From Spirochaetales bacterium (GTDB lineage Bacteria; Spirochaetota; Spirochaetia; SZUA-6; RPPD01), in NCBI GenBank assembly GCA_016929065.1, contig JAFGJO010000038.1, positions 1 to 64,000 on the forward strand: a stretch of 64,000 nucleotides of DNA, written 5' to 3'. Positions 18,716 through 27,178 of this stretch are shown here, piece by piece. Below the pieces are notes generated by a model that ran no database searches, had not been told where the DNA came from, and was given only the letters and a program-made list of their open reading frames with translations. The first letter of the stretch is position 1. Each line of letters starts with the position of its first letter. Made by a program: the position numbers and the translations under genes.

Positions 18716-18942
18716 TATGCAGCACCTTTTTTAATTTTTTATCCCCGCCCAGATGTTAATAGTAGTTATATTCTGGATAATTTGCAACAAAAAATGTCCA
18801 GGTTACGTCCCTGATTATCCGGTTCTGCATCTCCAGCTGATCATCGGCCTGAGGCTGCCGGGTTCATCCAGGACAGCCACTGTCGATCAGGATTATTCAC
18901 TCATCGGTGATGCAAGAGCTGTTTCACCATGAACTGCCGGCA

Positions 18943-19113
18943 TCATGTCCGGATGGTAAACTCCTGGATGTTTTTACCCTGCATCGGGTTCTTATAATCA
19001 GGTATTTCGCCGGGTTCAAGTTCCTGAATCTGGACCGCCCATTCGAATCCGGCCTGTATTGGTTTTTTCTTTTTTCTTTTTGCAGTGCATTTTAGTCTTG
19101 ATTTTCTGCTCAT
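18943..19113 (-). CDS. Small basic hypothetical protein (56 residues)
   Basis: The start is ATG 19113, preceded by AAAGGAGG at ideal spacing, one of the best ribosome sites in the window. The product begins MSRKSRLKCTAKRKKKKPIQ (strongly basic), then GFEWAVQIQELEPGEIPDYK and a short C-terminus. The acidic half after a basic start suggests a nucleic-acid- or ribosome-associated small protein, but I do not recognise the family. The frame is open further upstream to 19455, but that part reads through dispersed repeats and is probably not coding. Confidence 0.6.
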   Translation of the reverse strand: MSRKSRLKCTAKRKKKKPIQAGFEWAVQIQELEPGEIPDYKNPMQGKNIQEFTIRT

Positions 19114-19165
19114 GGGAGCCTCCTTTACACTTTTGCTTGCTTGTTTCAGCCTGCGGCCTTGTTTG

Positions 19166-19195
19166 TCTCGCGAAGACCGCAGAGGACGCGAAGAG
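19166..19195 (+). repeat. CGCAGAG-type dispersed repeat, copy C (left arm)
   Basis: Reads TCTCGCGAAGACCGCAGAGG then ACGCGAAGAG. With the inverted copy at 19299-19343 it brackets about 100 bases between the small 56-residue gene and the ComM-type gene. Confidence 0.65.
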
Positions 19196-19298
19196 TGCAT
19201 CATGAATTTCTTGATTTCCGCCAAACAGATTTCTTCACATTTGTTGTTTGATTTTTGGTCGGCGATTAAACCGGCTGGTTGCCATTCAATATTATTTC

Positions 19299-19343
19299 CT
19301 TTCTCTGCGTTTCTTCGCGAGCTTTGCGTACTTTGCGGGAAAC
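19299..19343 (-). repeat. CGCAGAG-type dispersed repeat, copy D (inverted)
   Basis: The plus strand reads TTTCTCTGCGTTTCTTCGCG then AGCTTTGCGTACTTTGCGGG. It is the reverse-complement form of the repeat at 19166, with a roughly 9-12 base internal rhythm of GCG/GCAAAG units. Confidence 0.6.
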
Positions 19344-19357
19344 ATATTTTCATGATC

Positions 19358-20899
19358 TCAATTCCAGAATAAATTCTCCTCGCCGTATCGCCGGTGGCCG
19401 ACTGCTTCCAGAAGATGTTCTTTTTCAATCCGCCCGCTTTCGGCAAGGTCGGCAATGGTCCTGGCTGTTTTTAGTATTGAATGTAAAGCGCGTGACGAGA
19501 GACGAAGCTTGTCAACAGCGTTGTGAAGCAACGTCTGCTGGGGTGCATCGATCTGACAAAATTCTTCTATTAGTCCGGCCGGAATTTGGCCATTTTTGGA
19601 AAAGTTATAATTTTTATACCGTTTGCATTGTATCGCCGCCGCTGCATTGATGCGTTTTCGGATGTCGCTGCTTGATTCACCTTTTTCTCCGGTAATTTGT
19701 GCCGCTGTGACAGGCTTGACCGGCACGCGGATATCGATACGGTCAAGCAATGCGCCGCCGATTTTTCTCCAGTAACGGGAAATCTCATCGGGGCTGCACA
19801 TGCATAAATGGTCAAATTTGCCCAGATTCCCGCATGGGCAAGGATTGGCCGTGAGTACCAGCTGAAATGATGAGGGAAACCGTATTTTCTGCTCTGCCCG
19901 GACAAGGGTCACCGCTTCCTGTTCTATTGGCTCTCTCAGACTCTGCAGGAGATTTTTTCGAAACTCCGGTGCTTCATCAAGAAAGAGAATGCCGCGATGT
20001 GCAAGTGATACCTCCCCTGGATTGCACCATTTCCCGCCGCCAATGATTCCTTCATTTGATGCAGTATGGTGGGGCATGCGAAACGGCGGCCGGGTCATTA
20101 ATGGTGCTTCGGGAGGGAGCAGCCCTGCAACCGAATAGATTCTCGTCACTTCAAGTGCCTCTCTGACAGAGAGGGCAGGAAGAATACTCGGCAGCCTCCG
20201 GGCAGCCATTGTTTTTCCGCTGCCGGGAGGGCCGAACAGCAGTACGTGATGTCTGCCGGCAATGGCAATCTCAAGGGCTCGTTTGAGGATGAAGTGGCCT
20301 TTAATATCCCGGAAATCTCCTGCATCGCATGTTTCTGTATCGGGAGTACAGTGATCCTCTATCGGGAGATCAATTGTCCCGTCGTGAAAATCGGATGAAA
20401 TAAGCTTTGCCGCCTGGGACAGGCTTTCAACCGGATAAATATTTCCCTTTCCAAGAATCAGTGCTTCCCTCGCGTTTTGTTTTGGAACAAGAAATGTCGT
20501 GAATCCGTTTTTTAATCCCGCTTCAACCGCGGACAATACACCGTGTACCGGCCGGACATTACCGGACAAATTCAGCTCTCCCAGTACAAGGGTTTTTCCC
20601 GGCCTGGAAAGGGTGAGGTGGCCTGATGCAAGCAATATCCCCAATGCAATCGGCAGGTCGAATGCAGCGCCTCCCTTTTTCATTCCTGCTGGAGCAAGGC
20701 TTACCAGAATATGATTGCAGGGGAATTCAAATCCGCTGTTTCTGATCGCAACACGGACTCTTTCCTTTGCTTCCCGGACTGCATTATCCGGCAAGCCCAC
20801 GATATCAATTTTCGGCAGGCCGTTTCGTATATCGACCTCCACCGTGACCACCTTGCCTTCCACCCCAATGACCGCATGGCTGGAAATTGTTGAAAGCAT
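19358..20899 (-). CDS. ComM/YifB-family magnesium-chelatase-like AAA+ ATPase
   Basis: A 513-residue helicase-like protein; ComM drives branch migration during natural transformation in other bacteria. The N-terminal Lon-protease-like fold (about 1-170) includes VEVDIRNGLPKIDIVGLPDN and an FDLPIALGILLASG segment. The AAA+ core shows Walker A (LLFGPPGSGKTM, about residue 216), Walker B (GILFLDEAPEF) and the zinc-type segment NPCPCGNLG. The C-terminal lid holds SSRALHSILKTARTIADL. All motifs are intact. The gene stands alone, with comF distant at 59131. Confidence 0.92.
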   Translation of the reverse strand: MLSTISSHAVIGVEGKVVTVEVDIRNGLPKIDIVGLPDNAVREAKERVRVAIRNSGFEFPCNHILVSLAPAGMKKGGAAFDLPIALGILLASGHLTLSRPGKTLVLGELNLSGNVRPVHGVLSAVEAGLKNGFTTFLVPKQNAREALILGKGNIYPVESLSQAAKLISSDFHDGTIDLPIEDHCTPDTETCDAGDFRDIKGHFILKRALEIAIAGRHHVLLFGPPGSGKTMAARRLPSILPALSVREALEVTRIYSVAGLLPPEAPLMTRPPFRMPHHTASNEGIIGGGKWCNPGEVSLAHRGILFLDEAPEFRKNLLQSLREPIEQEAVTLVRAEQKIRFPSSFQLVLTANPCPCGNLGKFDHLCMCSPDEISRYWRKIGGALLDRIDIRVPVKPVTAAQITGEKGESSSDIRKRINAAAAIQCKRYKNYNFSKNGQIPAGLIEEFCQIDAPQQTLLHNAVDKLRLSSRALHSILKTARTIADLAESGRIEKEHLLEAVGHRRYGEENLFWN

Positions 20900-21034
20900 A
20901 CACCCTCCTGTAATAAAACTGCCTTTCGATTTGTATTACACCCGGATATGTGCTGCTGCTTTCACTTAAAAAAATTAATTCTTGTTAAAAATTGATTCTG
21001 CTGATAATATAGTAATGCAGAAAGGGGAGTCGCT

Positions 21035-21535
21035 GTGCTTGATACCAGTATCGCTTACCTGTTATGGGTTATCGGATTTTTCTTTACCCCGTGTCCCGGG
21101 CTTCACCGGCTGTACATGAAAAAGTTCAATCTTGGAACCGTCTTCAGATTCATTCCGGGAATTGGACACCTGCTTGCCCTGGTTGATCTTGCGCTTATTC
21201 CTTCGCAGATTCGGGAAATCAATCTGGACACAAAATACCGTCATGTGTTGTCTGGCGGTTCTCCGCGTGCAGCAACGGTGTATCCGGCTCCGGAAAAGAA
21301 AAAGGACACTATCGAGAGAGTGATATTGAGAGTCGCCAAACAGAACAAGGGGATTATCACTCCGGGGCAGGTTGCTCTGGAAGGGGATTACGAGATTGAC
21401 GCGGCGAAATCAGCACTGGATATTCTGGCCAGGAAGGGTTTTTCAGAACTTCAGGTAAAACCGTCCGGTGTCGTTGTCTATACATTTCCGGAGTTCATGG
21501 ATGATACAGCCGACAATAAATTCGTTGATTTTTAA
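21035..21535 (+). CDS. TM2-like membrane protein with C-terminal winged-helix-like part
   Basis: A 166-residue protein of unknown function. The N-terminal third has two hydrophobic segments around GLHRLYMKKF, like TM2-domain proteins (about residues 5-55). The C-terminal third (IERVILRVAKQNKGIITPGQ, then a second helix pair and VVVYTFPEF) resembles a small winged helix. The start is GTG 21035, with AAAGGGGAG seven bases before it. It is followed after 39 bases by the pseudouridine synthase gene on the same strand. Confidence 0.6.
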   Translation: MLDTSIAYLLWVIGFFFTPCPGLHRLYMKKFNLGTVFRFIPGIGHLLALVDLALIPSQIREINLDTKYRHVLSGGSPRAATVYPAPEKKKDTIERVILRVAKQNKGIITPGQVALEGDYEIDAAKSALDILARKGFSELQVKPSGVVVYTFPEFMDDTADNKFVDF

Positions 21536-21574
21536 TTGTTTGACGTCTTTTGTTTTTTCGATTGACACCCGTCC

Positions 21575-22303
21575 ATGATGGTTAGAAATGATTTGCCTGT
21601 CATCTATGAAGACAACGATCTCATTGTTGTCAACAAGCCGCAGGGACTGGCGACGGGTATTGGAACAACAGAAAGTATATGCGGACGGGTATTTAGGGCC
21701 CGCCCTGAATTAAAAGAGGTCAGCGGCTACAGAGTCGGAGAGGGAGGGCTTTTAAACCGGCTCGATAACGAGACCGGAGGGCTGGTGCTCTTTGCCAAAC
21801 ACGACAGCGCTTTCCGTCACTTCTCGGCAGAAATGAAATCTCATCATATAAGGAAAATATACTCCGCCATTTGCAGCGGGATCCCCCCTGAAAACAGCGG
21901 AGTTATAGATATACCAATCGCTCATCATCCTTCAAAAAAAAAGAAAATGGTCAGGGCAGACAGGGGGCAATACCGGTCACGTCCCCGGGACGCGGTAACC
22001 AGCTGGAAGGTCGTTGAGCGAGGCCGTTTTCATGCCCTGCTTGAGGTAGAACTGTATCAGGGTGTCCGGCATCAGATACGGGTCCATTTGGCGTCAGTTG
22101 GAATGCCTATTGTCGGAGACAAATTATATAACCCTGCCGATAAAAACAATACCGTATGCAGGCTGCAGTACCATGCCCTGTACTGCATAGAAATTCAATG
22201 CAGGCTGTTTTCTGGTCGGCATACGGTTATCTGCATTCAATCACCATTACGTGAAGTTTGGGATGAGATAAAAAGGCAGGAAAATACCAACAGAATGAAA
22301 TGA
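21575..22303 (+). CDS. RluA-family pseudouridine synthase
   Basis: A 242-residue RNA-modifying enzyme converting uridine to pseudouridine in rRNA or tRNA. It has the fold start VIYEDNDLIVVNKPQGLAT, the catalytic block LLNRLDNETGGLVLFAK (Asp in RLD; the usual HRLD..TSG is NRLD..TGG here) and the C-terminal motif GVRHQIRVHLASVGMPIVGD. No S4 domain is present, so it is closer to the short TruC/RluA-like subgroup. Two adjacent ATGs lie at 21575 and 21578 without a clear ribosome site. RNA target unknown. Confidence 0.85.
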   Translation: MMVRNDLPVIYEDNDLIVVNKPQGLATGIGTTESICGRVFRARPELKEVSGYRVGEGGLLNRLDNETGGLVLFAKHDSAFRHFSAEMKSHHIRKIYSAICSGIPPENSGVIDIPIAHHPSKKKKMVRADRGQYRSRPRDAVTSWKVVERGRFHALLEVELYQGVRHQIRVHLASVGMPIVGDKLYNPADKNNTVCRLQYHALYCIEIQCRLFSGRHTVICIQSPLREVWDEIKRQENTNRMK

Positions 22304-22309
22304 TCATGA

Positions 22310-22690
22310 TTACTCGACACTGATGACGATATGGTGGTTGTTTTCCTGGTCTTCTATGTCGAGTATCTTGCCGACGCTTCCGGAGCTTACCAGGGCAAAT
22401 ATGGCGTTCAGATTGATTCCCTGCTTTTCAAGTTTTTCTATTTCTTCGGCTGGAATCAAAGACTTAACCATATGTGCAATACCAATCGGGATGGTAAGAT
22501 TTACCTTTGCCGTTCCCGAATCAATATCGCTCACCTTGATATGCAGCTGTGCACCCAGGGGATTTTCCGGCTGCTTTTCGCGGGTTGCGGATTCCTGTGT
22601 TTCAAGAGCCTCCATGAGCCGGGAGCCTTCTTCTGCCGAAATTTTACCGTCTTCTATCATCTTCAATATTCTGAGTTTTTCCTGATCCAT
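22310..22690 (-). CDS. SHOCT/YvlB-like small protein
   Basis: A 126-residue protein. The first 35 residues (KLRILKMIEDGKISAEEGSR) form a SHOCT-like helical pair found in YvlB and LiaX-type proteins. A beta-rich part follows (AQLHIKVSDIDSGTAKVNLT) and ends in a short acidic tail. It lies 51 bases downstream of the DUF2089 gene. The same KISAEE helix recurs at the C-terminus of that protein, so the two probably work together, perhaps in an envelope response; function is not known. Confidence 0.65.
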   Translation of the reverse strand: MDQEKLRILKMIEDGKISAEEGSRLMEALETQESATREKQPENPLGAQLHIKVSDIDSGTAKVNLTIPIGIAHMVKSLIPAEEIEKLEKQGINLNAIFALVSSGSVGKILDIEDQENNHHIVISVE

Positions 22691-22741
22691 AATTAGTGAT
22701 CTCCTCTGTGCAATAAAATATGTGTTTTTGGGTCAGACAGT

Positions 22742-23158
22742 TTACGTGTCCTCATCTGACGCTGAAGCACCGGATTCTGCTGCATCTCCTGACTTGAGCA
22801 ACTGAGCTGCTTTCTCGGCACTGATGCTTCCTTTTTCAAGCTGGTCAATAATTTCCATTCTGCGCTTTTTGTCGATATCATCCCTGACCGGATATCCCAT
22901 TCTTTCAATCACCTGATCAAGCATGCTCCTGACCGTTGGATAGGAGACACCCAAATGCTTTTCGACTTCTTTTATATTCCCCCGGAGGCGAATGAACAGT
23001 TCGGCAAATTCCAGATCCTTTTTTGAGAGCAGTAGAAATTTGGAGTGCGGCGGATCAAACGTCCCTTCTATCCTGGTATGACAGGAAGCGCATTGAAAAA
23101 CACGCACATTCAGACTATGACCGCAGACCGGACATGCATCAAGCATTTTCTTTTCCAT
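22742..23158 (-). CDS. DUF2089 family zinc-ribbon/HTH protein
   Basis: A 138-residue likely transcription regulator. It carries a zinc ribbon (CPVCGH near residue 9 and CASCHT near residue 28). A helix-turn-helix segment follows (LRGNIKEVEKHLGVSYPTVR), then a C-terminal SHOCT-like helix (QLEKGSISAEKAAQLL). This layout matches DUF2089 proteins. It precedes the YvlB-like gene and is probably co-transcribed with it. An AT-rich segment with a long inverted repeat lies upstream and may hold its control region. Confidence 0.8.
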   Translation of the reverse strand: MEKKMLDACPVCGHSLNVRVFQCASCHTRIEGTFDPPHSKFLLLSKKDLEFAELFIRLRGNIKEVEKHLGVSYPTVRSMLDQVIERMGYPVRDDIDKKRRMEIIDQLEKGSISAEKAAQLLKSGDAAESGASASDEDT

Positions 23159-23224
23159 AAATTATTCCTTCTCATGGTAAAACAATTATATGTCTTACTA
23201 ATATTAATATAATAATAAATAATA

Positions 23225-23265
23225 TTAATATAATCAATAATAATATTTATTATTGATTATATTAA
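23225..23265. repeat. Perfect AT-rich inverted repeat (19 bp arms, 3 nt loop)
   Basis: Arms TTAATATAATCAATAATAA (23225-23243) and its exact reverse complement (23247-23265) flank TAT. It lies between the divergent DUF2089 and lipoprotein genes. Low complexity makes chance or an operator more plausible here than for the GC-containing hairpins, but the shape is the same. Confidence 0.7.
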
Positions 23266-23418
23266 ATTTGATAAAATTATTCTTTGTTATTATGATTTGA
23301 TTTATTCTCAGATGGATAAAAGTTTTGATCTATAAAATATTTGTTACTTTTTATTGAGAATTTCATGAAAAACTATTGAAATTTTTACCGAGTGTGGTAT
23401 TTTTATAGAGAGAGGGGA

Positions 23419-24804
23419 ATGAAGATACATTGTTTTCTTAAACCACTGATTTTCTCGTTTTTTGGCGCCATTGTCTTGTTTGGATGCAGTGATTCGGCAG
23501 ATTTTTTTGGCGGTGGGGATACGTTTTCCCTCACGGTGATTTCAACAGAAAACGGAGAGATCCTTTCCTCGACGACATCAGGAGCACGTTCCACAGACCC
23601 TGCAGCTGCAACGGGAAAAGGATATATGTTTTTCCGGGTGCAGGGAAATGAAGAAAACAGGGAACAAATCAGACTGGCCATTGATCTGTTTAACGGGTTC
23701 GGAGAACAACTGGCACACAGTGAAAAAACCGCTCCCGAGGTTAATATTGACCTTCCTGTTGAGATTCCGGTTCTGGAGCAGGGGCAGTATGAAATTGTCC
23801 TGTCATTATTTCAGAATGAACACCTTATTTCAGAGGAACGCAGAACTTTTTTCAGTACTGAAAACAAAATAAAAATACAGGGGATACAATCGTTTCCGCT
23901 TGTGATTTTTCCGCGTGATACTGTACTCCTTATTGCAGATATTCCCAACAATGTCCCCTCTGACAGGAATAATGTCTTTTTCAGATGGACATATAAAAAA
24001 CAAATCATCGCCCGGGGTACGCTTCGGGATGGATACGACCAGATATTGTGGGAAGCACCAAAGGAAGACGGTGTGTATACCGTTAAGGTGGAAATATTTC
24101 CCTTCGCCCCGGTTATAGGCAACGATTTTAATTTTGATTCTCCCTTTGCTGCAACCGCCGATCTGTTTATTTCACCGCGAAAAGAAGACAAAGCTGCTGA
24201 AAAAGAAAAAGACCGGCTGTATTATGATTTGTTTTCGATATATGTCAGCGCACTGAAAGAGCGGGAAAATCAGACACATGAACAGCGTGCCATGCTTCGC
24301 CGCCCGATTCCGGTTATTATCGGAGAAACCATCGGAATGAAGTTTAACGGCCAGGCAGGTTTTGTCTGCCCTGAACTGATATTCCCCCTTCAGGATGAAC
24401 GGATTGATCCGTTCAATGTTCGGCTGGGAATTACGCTGCAGGGCGAGCAAGCCGGCAAGCAGATACTGACCCTGGCAACCAGGGAAGCAGATTTTTCACT
24501 TGATTTCTTCTTTGATACAAAAAATGAGCTGGTATTGCGGTTGAAAATCAAGGACCGGGAATACTTTTTTCCGTCGACAATCAAAAAACTCGAGCAAAAC
24601 ACGAAATATCTGATTGAGTTTGCAATTATACAGAATGGCAGCACCATGCAGGCGATCTGGAAACTTGATGGCAATGAAATCATCACAGTTGAGAATCCCT
24701 TCTCTTATCTAAAGGGAGAGAAAAAGGGCTATACAGTCATCGGAGGTGAAAACGGTATCAAGGGGATTATAGATATCCTTGATGTCATTCAACTGGATAA
24801 GTAA
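23419..24804 (+). CDS. Large hypothetical lipoprotein
   Basis: A 461-residue protein, unrecognised. The signal FSFFGAIVLFGC ends at a lipobox Cys about 22 residues from the start. The first half has beta-sandwich-like repeats (DLPVEIPVLEQGQYEIVLSL; EAPKEDGVYTVKVEIFPF). The second half (about 300-460) reads like a LamG/concanavalin-type beta jelly roll (GEQAGKQILTLATREADFSL; NTKYLIEFAIIQNGSTMQAI). ATG 23419, after AGAGAGGGG, fits the signal peptide better than the GTG at 23392. A strong terminator follows. Probably a surface or periplasmic protein. Confidence 0.7.
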   Translation: MKIHCFLKPLIFSFFGAIVLFGCSDSADFFGGGDTFSLTVISTENGEILSSTTSGARSTDPAAATGKGYMFFRVQGNEENREQIRLAIDLFNGFGEQLAHSEKTAPEVNIDLPVEIPVLEQGQYEIVLSLFQNEHLISEERRTFFSTENKIKIQGIQSFPLVIFPRDTVLLIADIPNNVPSDRNNVFFRWTYKKQIIARGTLRDGYDQILWEAPKEDGVYTVKVEIFPFAPVIGNDFNFDSPFAATADLFISPRKEDKAAEKEKDRLYYDLFSIYVSALKERENQTHEQRAMLRRPIPVIIGETIGMKFNGQAGFVCPELIFPLQDERIDPFNVRLGITLQGEQAGKQILTLATREADFSLDFFFDTKNELVLRLKIKDREYFFPSTIKKLEQNTKYLIEFAIIQNGSTMQAIWKLDGNEIITVENPFSYLKGEKKGYTVIGGENGIKGIIDILDVIQLDK

Positions 24805-24817
24805 ACAGTATTGTTTG

Positions 24818-24860
24818 AAAAAAAACCCCGAACTCAAATAATTGTGTTCGGGGTTTTTTT
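24818..24860. terminator. Bidirectional intrinsic terminator
   Basis: Stem CCCCGAAC (24826-24833) pairs with GTTCGGGG (24846-24853), flanked by an A-run on the left and a T-run on the right. It can end the plus-strand lipoprotein transcript and the minus-strand VIT/VWA operon, whose last stop is at 24895. Confidence 0.9.
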
Positions 24861-24894
24861 ATGTGTGTCCTGCTGCAGATACAATGGCGGGAAC

Positions 24895-27168
24895 TTATTC
24901 GTAAATATCAAAAAGGATTTCGTTATGCACAAACTGGATATTCCTGCCCAGGGCCAGGTACTTGTTTGTGGCCGGTTCATTATTTATCAATTCAAAATAT
25001 TCTTTACTGGCGAACTGGATACGCTTGATTTTCCTGTCCGGTTTATCCTGAACCTGTGAATCGATCCATTTGTCGCCTGCATTATAAAATGCGCGGCCTC
25101 CGGCGTTCTGGACCATATTTTTCATTTTCTGTTCCTGGATTTCCGGCGCAGCGGGCGCAAACAGCCGTTCACTGCCTCTGTTTATGTCTTTGACAGAAGA
25201 GGAATTATTGAGCATTTGCGTTTCTTCACTTGCGGTGACTCCCTCTGATCCTGAATCCTGTTTAAAGTTTTCAAACTCTTTTTTGCTCCGTGCAGTGAAG
25301 TCTGCATCTTTTTCTGCAATTTTTCCCAGCGTCTGAGAATCAGCAGGAAGTCTGTTTTGTGTAACTCTTTCATGTTCATCCTCTATGATGAGATAGCTTG
25401 TATAGGGAGTAATTATCCCGTATGCACGCGCAAGGGAAGTGATTTCATCAATTATTTCCTGGCTGCTTCCAGAAATTCTCACCAGGTCGAGAAGATACCC
25501 TACCCGCCGTGCTGCCCAAAGCGGTGCGATCGTCTCATTTGCCGTGAGTGTTGCAGGAAAAGAAAGGGAATAGGTATAGGAGACCGGTTTTCCGCTCAGT
25601 GTCCCCGAAAGGGTTACCGAAGTATCACCGGAGCCGGCATATCGCCCTAGAACGACCATTGACATTCCATAAAACATATCAGGAAGTTTATCACTGTCCG
25701 GCTGTGTTTTTGACCATCGGATTGTGCTGTTATGAGTGATCCTGATATCGGTCAGCACCGGCCGCTCAACCTTTTGGAAGAAATCGGTAATTTTCTCCGA
25801 GATATCTTCACTGGGGGTGATGTATGTCCGGTATGCACGTGATTCAGCGGTAATTCTGTCAAGCAATAATGTATTGAGTGAAAAATCAATCCCGAGGGTG
25901 AATATTCTCCGGTTCCTTTTATTGGCGTTTTTGACGATCGGTGCGAGTTTATCAGTCTGAATCTCCCCTATGGTGGGTTTGCCGTCAGTGATAAAGACAA
26001 CCATTTCAAGTGTCCCGTCTGCACCGGGAGCGGCCGCAGCCCGCGTCAGGCGGGTCTGTCCCAATGCCTGAATGAGTGCATCTTCAATATTTGTCCCGCC
26101 GATTGGCTGTAATGTATCGATATATTTTTTTGCAGAAACCTTGTTGGCTTCGCTGGCATCGACGACTCCGGCAAAAAACGGTTCTGCTTCAGTGGAAAAC
26201 CGGATTATTTGAAATCCGTCGAGGGGATTCAAACGGTCAATGCAGTATTTTAACGCTTCTCCTGCTTTTAAAAGTTTATCACCCTTCATACTGCCGGAAG
26301 TATCCAGCACAAATATGATATCCTTGGGATTTGTTTCCCTGCTCTGATTCCAGAACCCGGGACTGATATCGAGGAGGAAAAATCCGTCCCCGGCGTCCGG
26401 CTTGTGGGTGAGCAGTGTCAGGCCGAATTCTGATGCATCAAGCGAAAAATACAGCTTGAAATCAGTTGAAGGGGTCACATTCTCTTCCTCCCAGGAGGCG
26501 ACAAGTTGTGTATCACTTTTCCGAATAACATGGACTGGATGGGTCGTGGAAAATGCGTTTTTAATTTTTTGTGTTGTGTTGATGGTCACCTTGACTGATG
26601 CTGATTCGAGCGGTTGTGATGAAAATTTCTCTGTATTCAGCGGATACAGATATTCATAGGTCTGTTTATTTTTGAACAGTATTTCAGTATAGGTAATTTT
26701 GATCCGCTTTTCTGATTTTGGTTCGATTGGGAAAATGCGGACCCGGAATATATTTGAATCGTGGTATTCGAGAAGGGCAGGGTCAAGTGCCTTGCGGACA
26801 ATCTCCTCGTAAATTTGCCGTGCCTTGGCCGCATCCAGCATTTCGGCACGGGTTTCCTTCCCGTCGATAAACATGCTGAAATTTTTAATCACCGCTCCCC
26901 GGGGAATTGGAAAGATGTATTCACCTTCCATTCTTCGGTCTGACGGATTATAGAAAATCTGGTCGATGGACGTTGTTGCGGTCTGGCCGTTGATGTTTAC
27001 TTCGACAGTATGGTATTTTACAGCGAGCGGGAAGGGGGTGGCCCTGCCGGATACTGTTACCGGTTCCGGTATAACGATGAATCCGTCGGCAAAAGCCGAA
27101 GACATTGCACTTCCCATGATCAACATCAGAACAGAAAGCAGAAGCTTTTGCATACAATTGATTCTCAT
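24895..27168 (-). CDS. VIT and VWA domain secreted protein
   Basis: A 757-residue exported protein. A signal peptide (about residues 1-26, ending SSAFADG) precedes a VIT domain (about 30-170; YHTVEVNINGQTATTSIDQI) and a VWA domain (about 270-450) with an intact MIDAS (FVLDTSGSMKGDK). The rest is mixed and ends in a segment rich in alternating charge. The layout is that of inter-alpha-trypsin-inhibitor-heavy-chain-like bacterial proteins, which bind ligands through a metal site. ATG 27168 has AGGAGGAG upstream. It follows the VWA gene at 27179 by ten bases, so the two form an operon. Confidence 0.85.
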   Translation of the reverse strand: MRINCMQKLLLSVLMLIMGSAMSSAFADGFIVIPEPVTVSGRATPFPLAVKYHTVEVNINGQTATTSIDQIFYNPSDRRMEGEYIFPIPRGAVIKNFSMFIDGKETRAEMLDAAKARQIYEEIVRKALDPALLEYHDSNIFRVRIFPIEPKSEKRIKITYTEILFKNKQTYEYLYPLNTEKFSSQPLESASVKVTINTTQKIKNAFSTTHPVHVIRKSDTQLVASWEEENVTPSTDFKLYFSLDASEFGLTLLTHKPDAGDGFFLLDISPGFWNQSRETNPKDIIFVLDTSGSMKGDKLLKAGEALKYCIDRLNPLDGFQIIRFSTEAEPFFAGVVDASEANKVSAKKYIDTLQPIGGTNIEDALIQALGQTRLTRAAAAPGADGTLEMVVFITDGKPTIGEIQTDKLAPIVKNANKRNRRIFTLGIDFSLNTLLLDRITAESRAYRTYITPSEDISEKITDFFQKVERPVLTDIRITHNSTIRWSKTQPDSDKLPDMFYGMSMVVLGRYAGSGDTSVTLSGTLSGKPVSYTYSLSFPATLTANETIAPLWAARRVGYLLDLVRISGSSQEIIDEITSLARAYGIITPYTSYLIIEDEHERVTQNRLPADSQTLGKIAEKDADFTARSKKEFENFKQDSGSEGVTASEETQMLNNSSSVKDINRGSERLFAPAAPEIQEQKMKNMVQNAGGRAFYNAGDKWIDSQVQDKPDRKIKRIQFASKEYFELINNEPATNKYLALGRNIQFVHNEILFDIYE

Positions 27169-27178
27169 GGTTCTCCTC

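Noticed and set aside
19114..19455. N-terminal extension of the small 56-residue protein
   Set aside because: The extension translates the dispersed repeats, and the strong ribosome site lies at the internal ATG 19113.
23200..23290. CRISPR-like or satellite repeat from the AATATTAATATAAT copies
   Set aside because: Only two low-complexity copies with no spacers; explained as AT-rich intergenic DNA with an inverted repeat.
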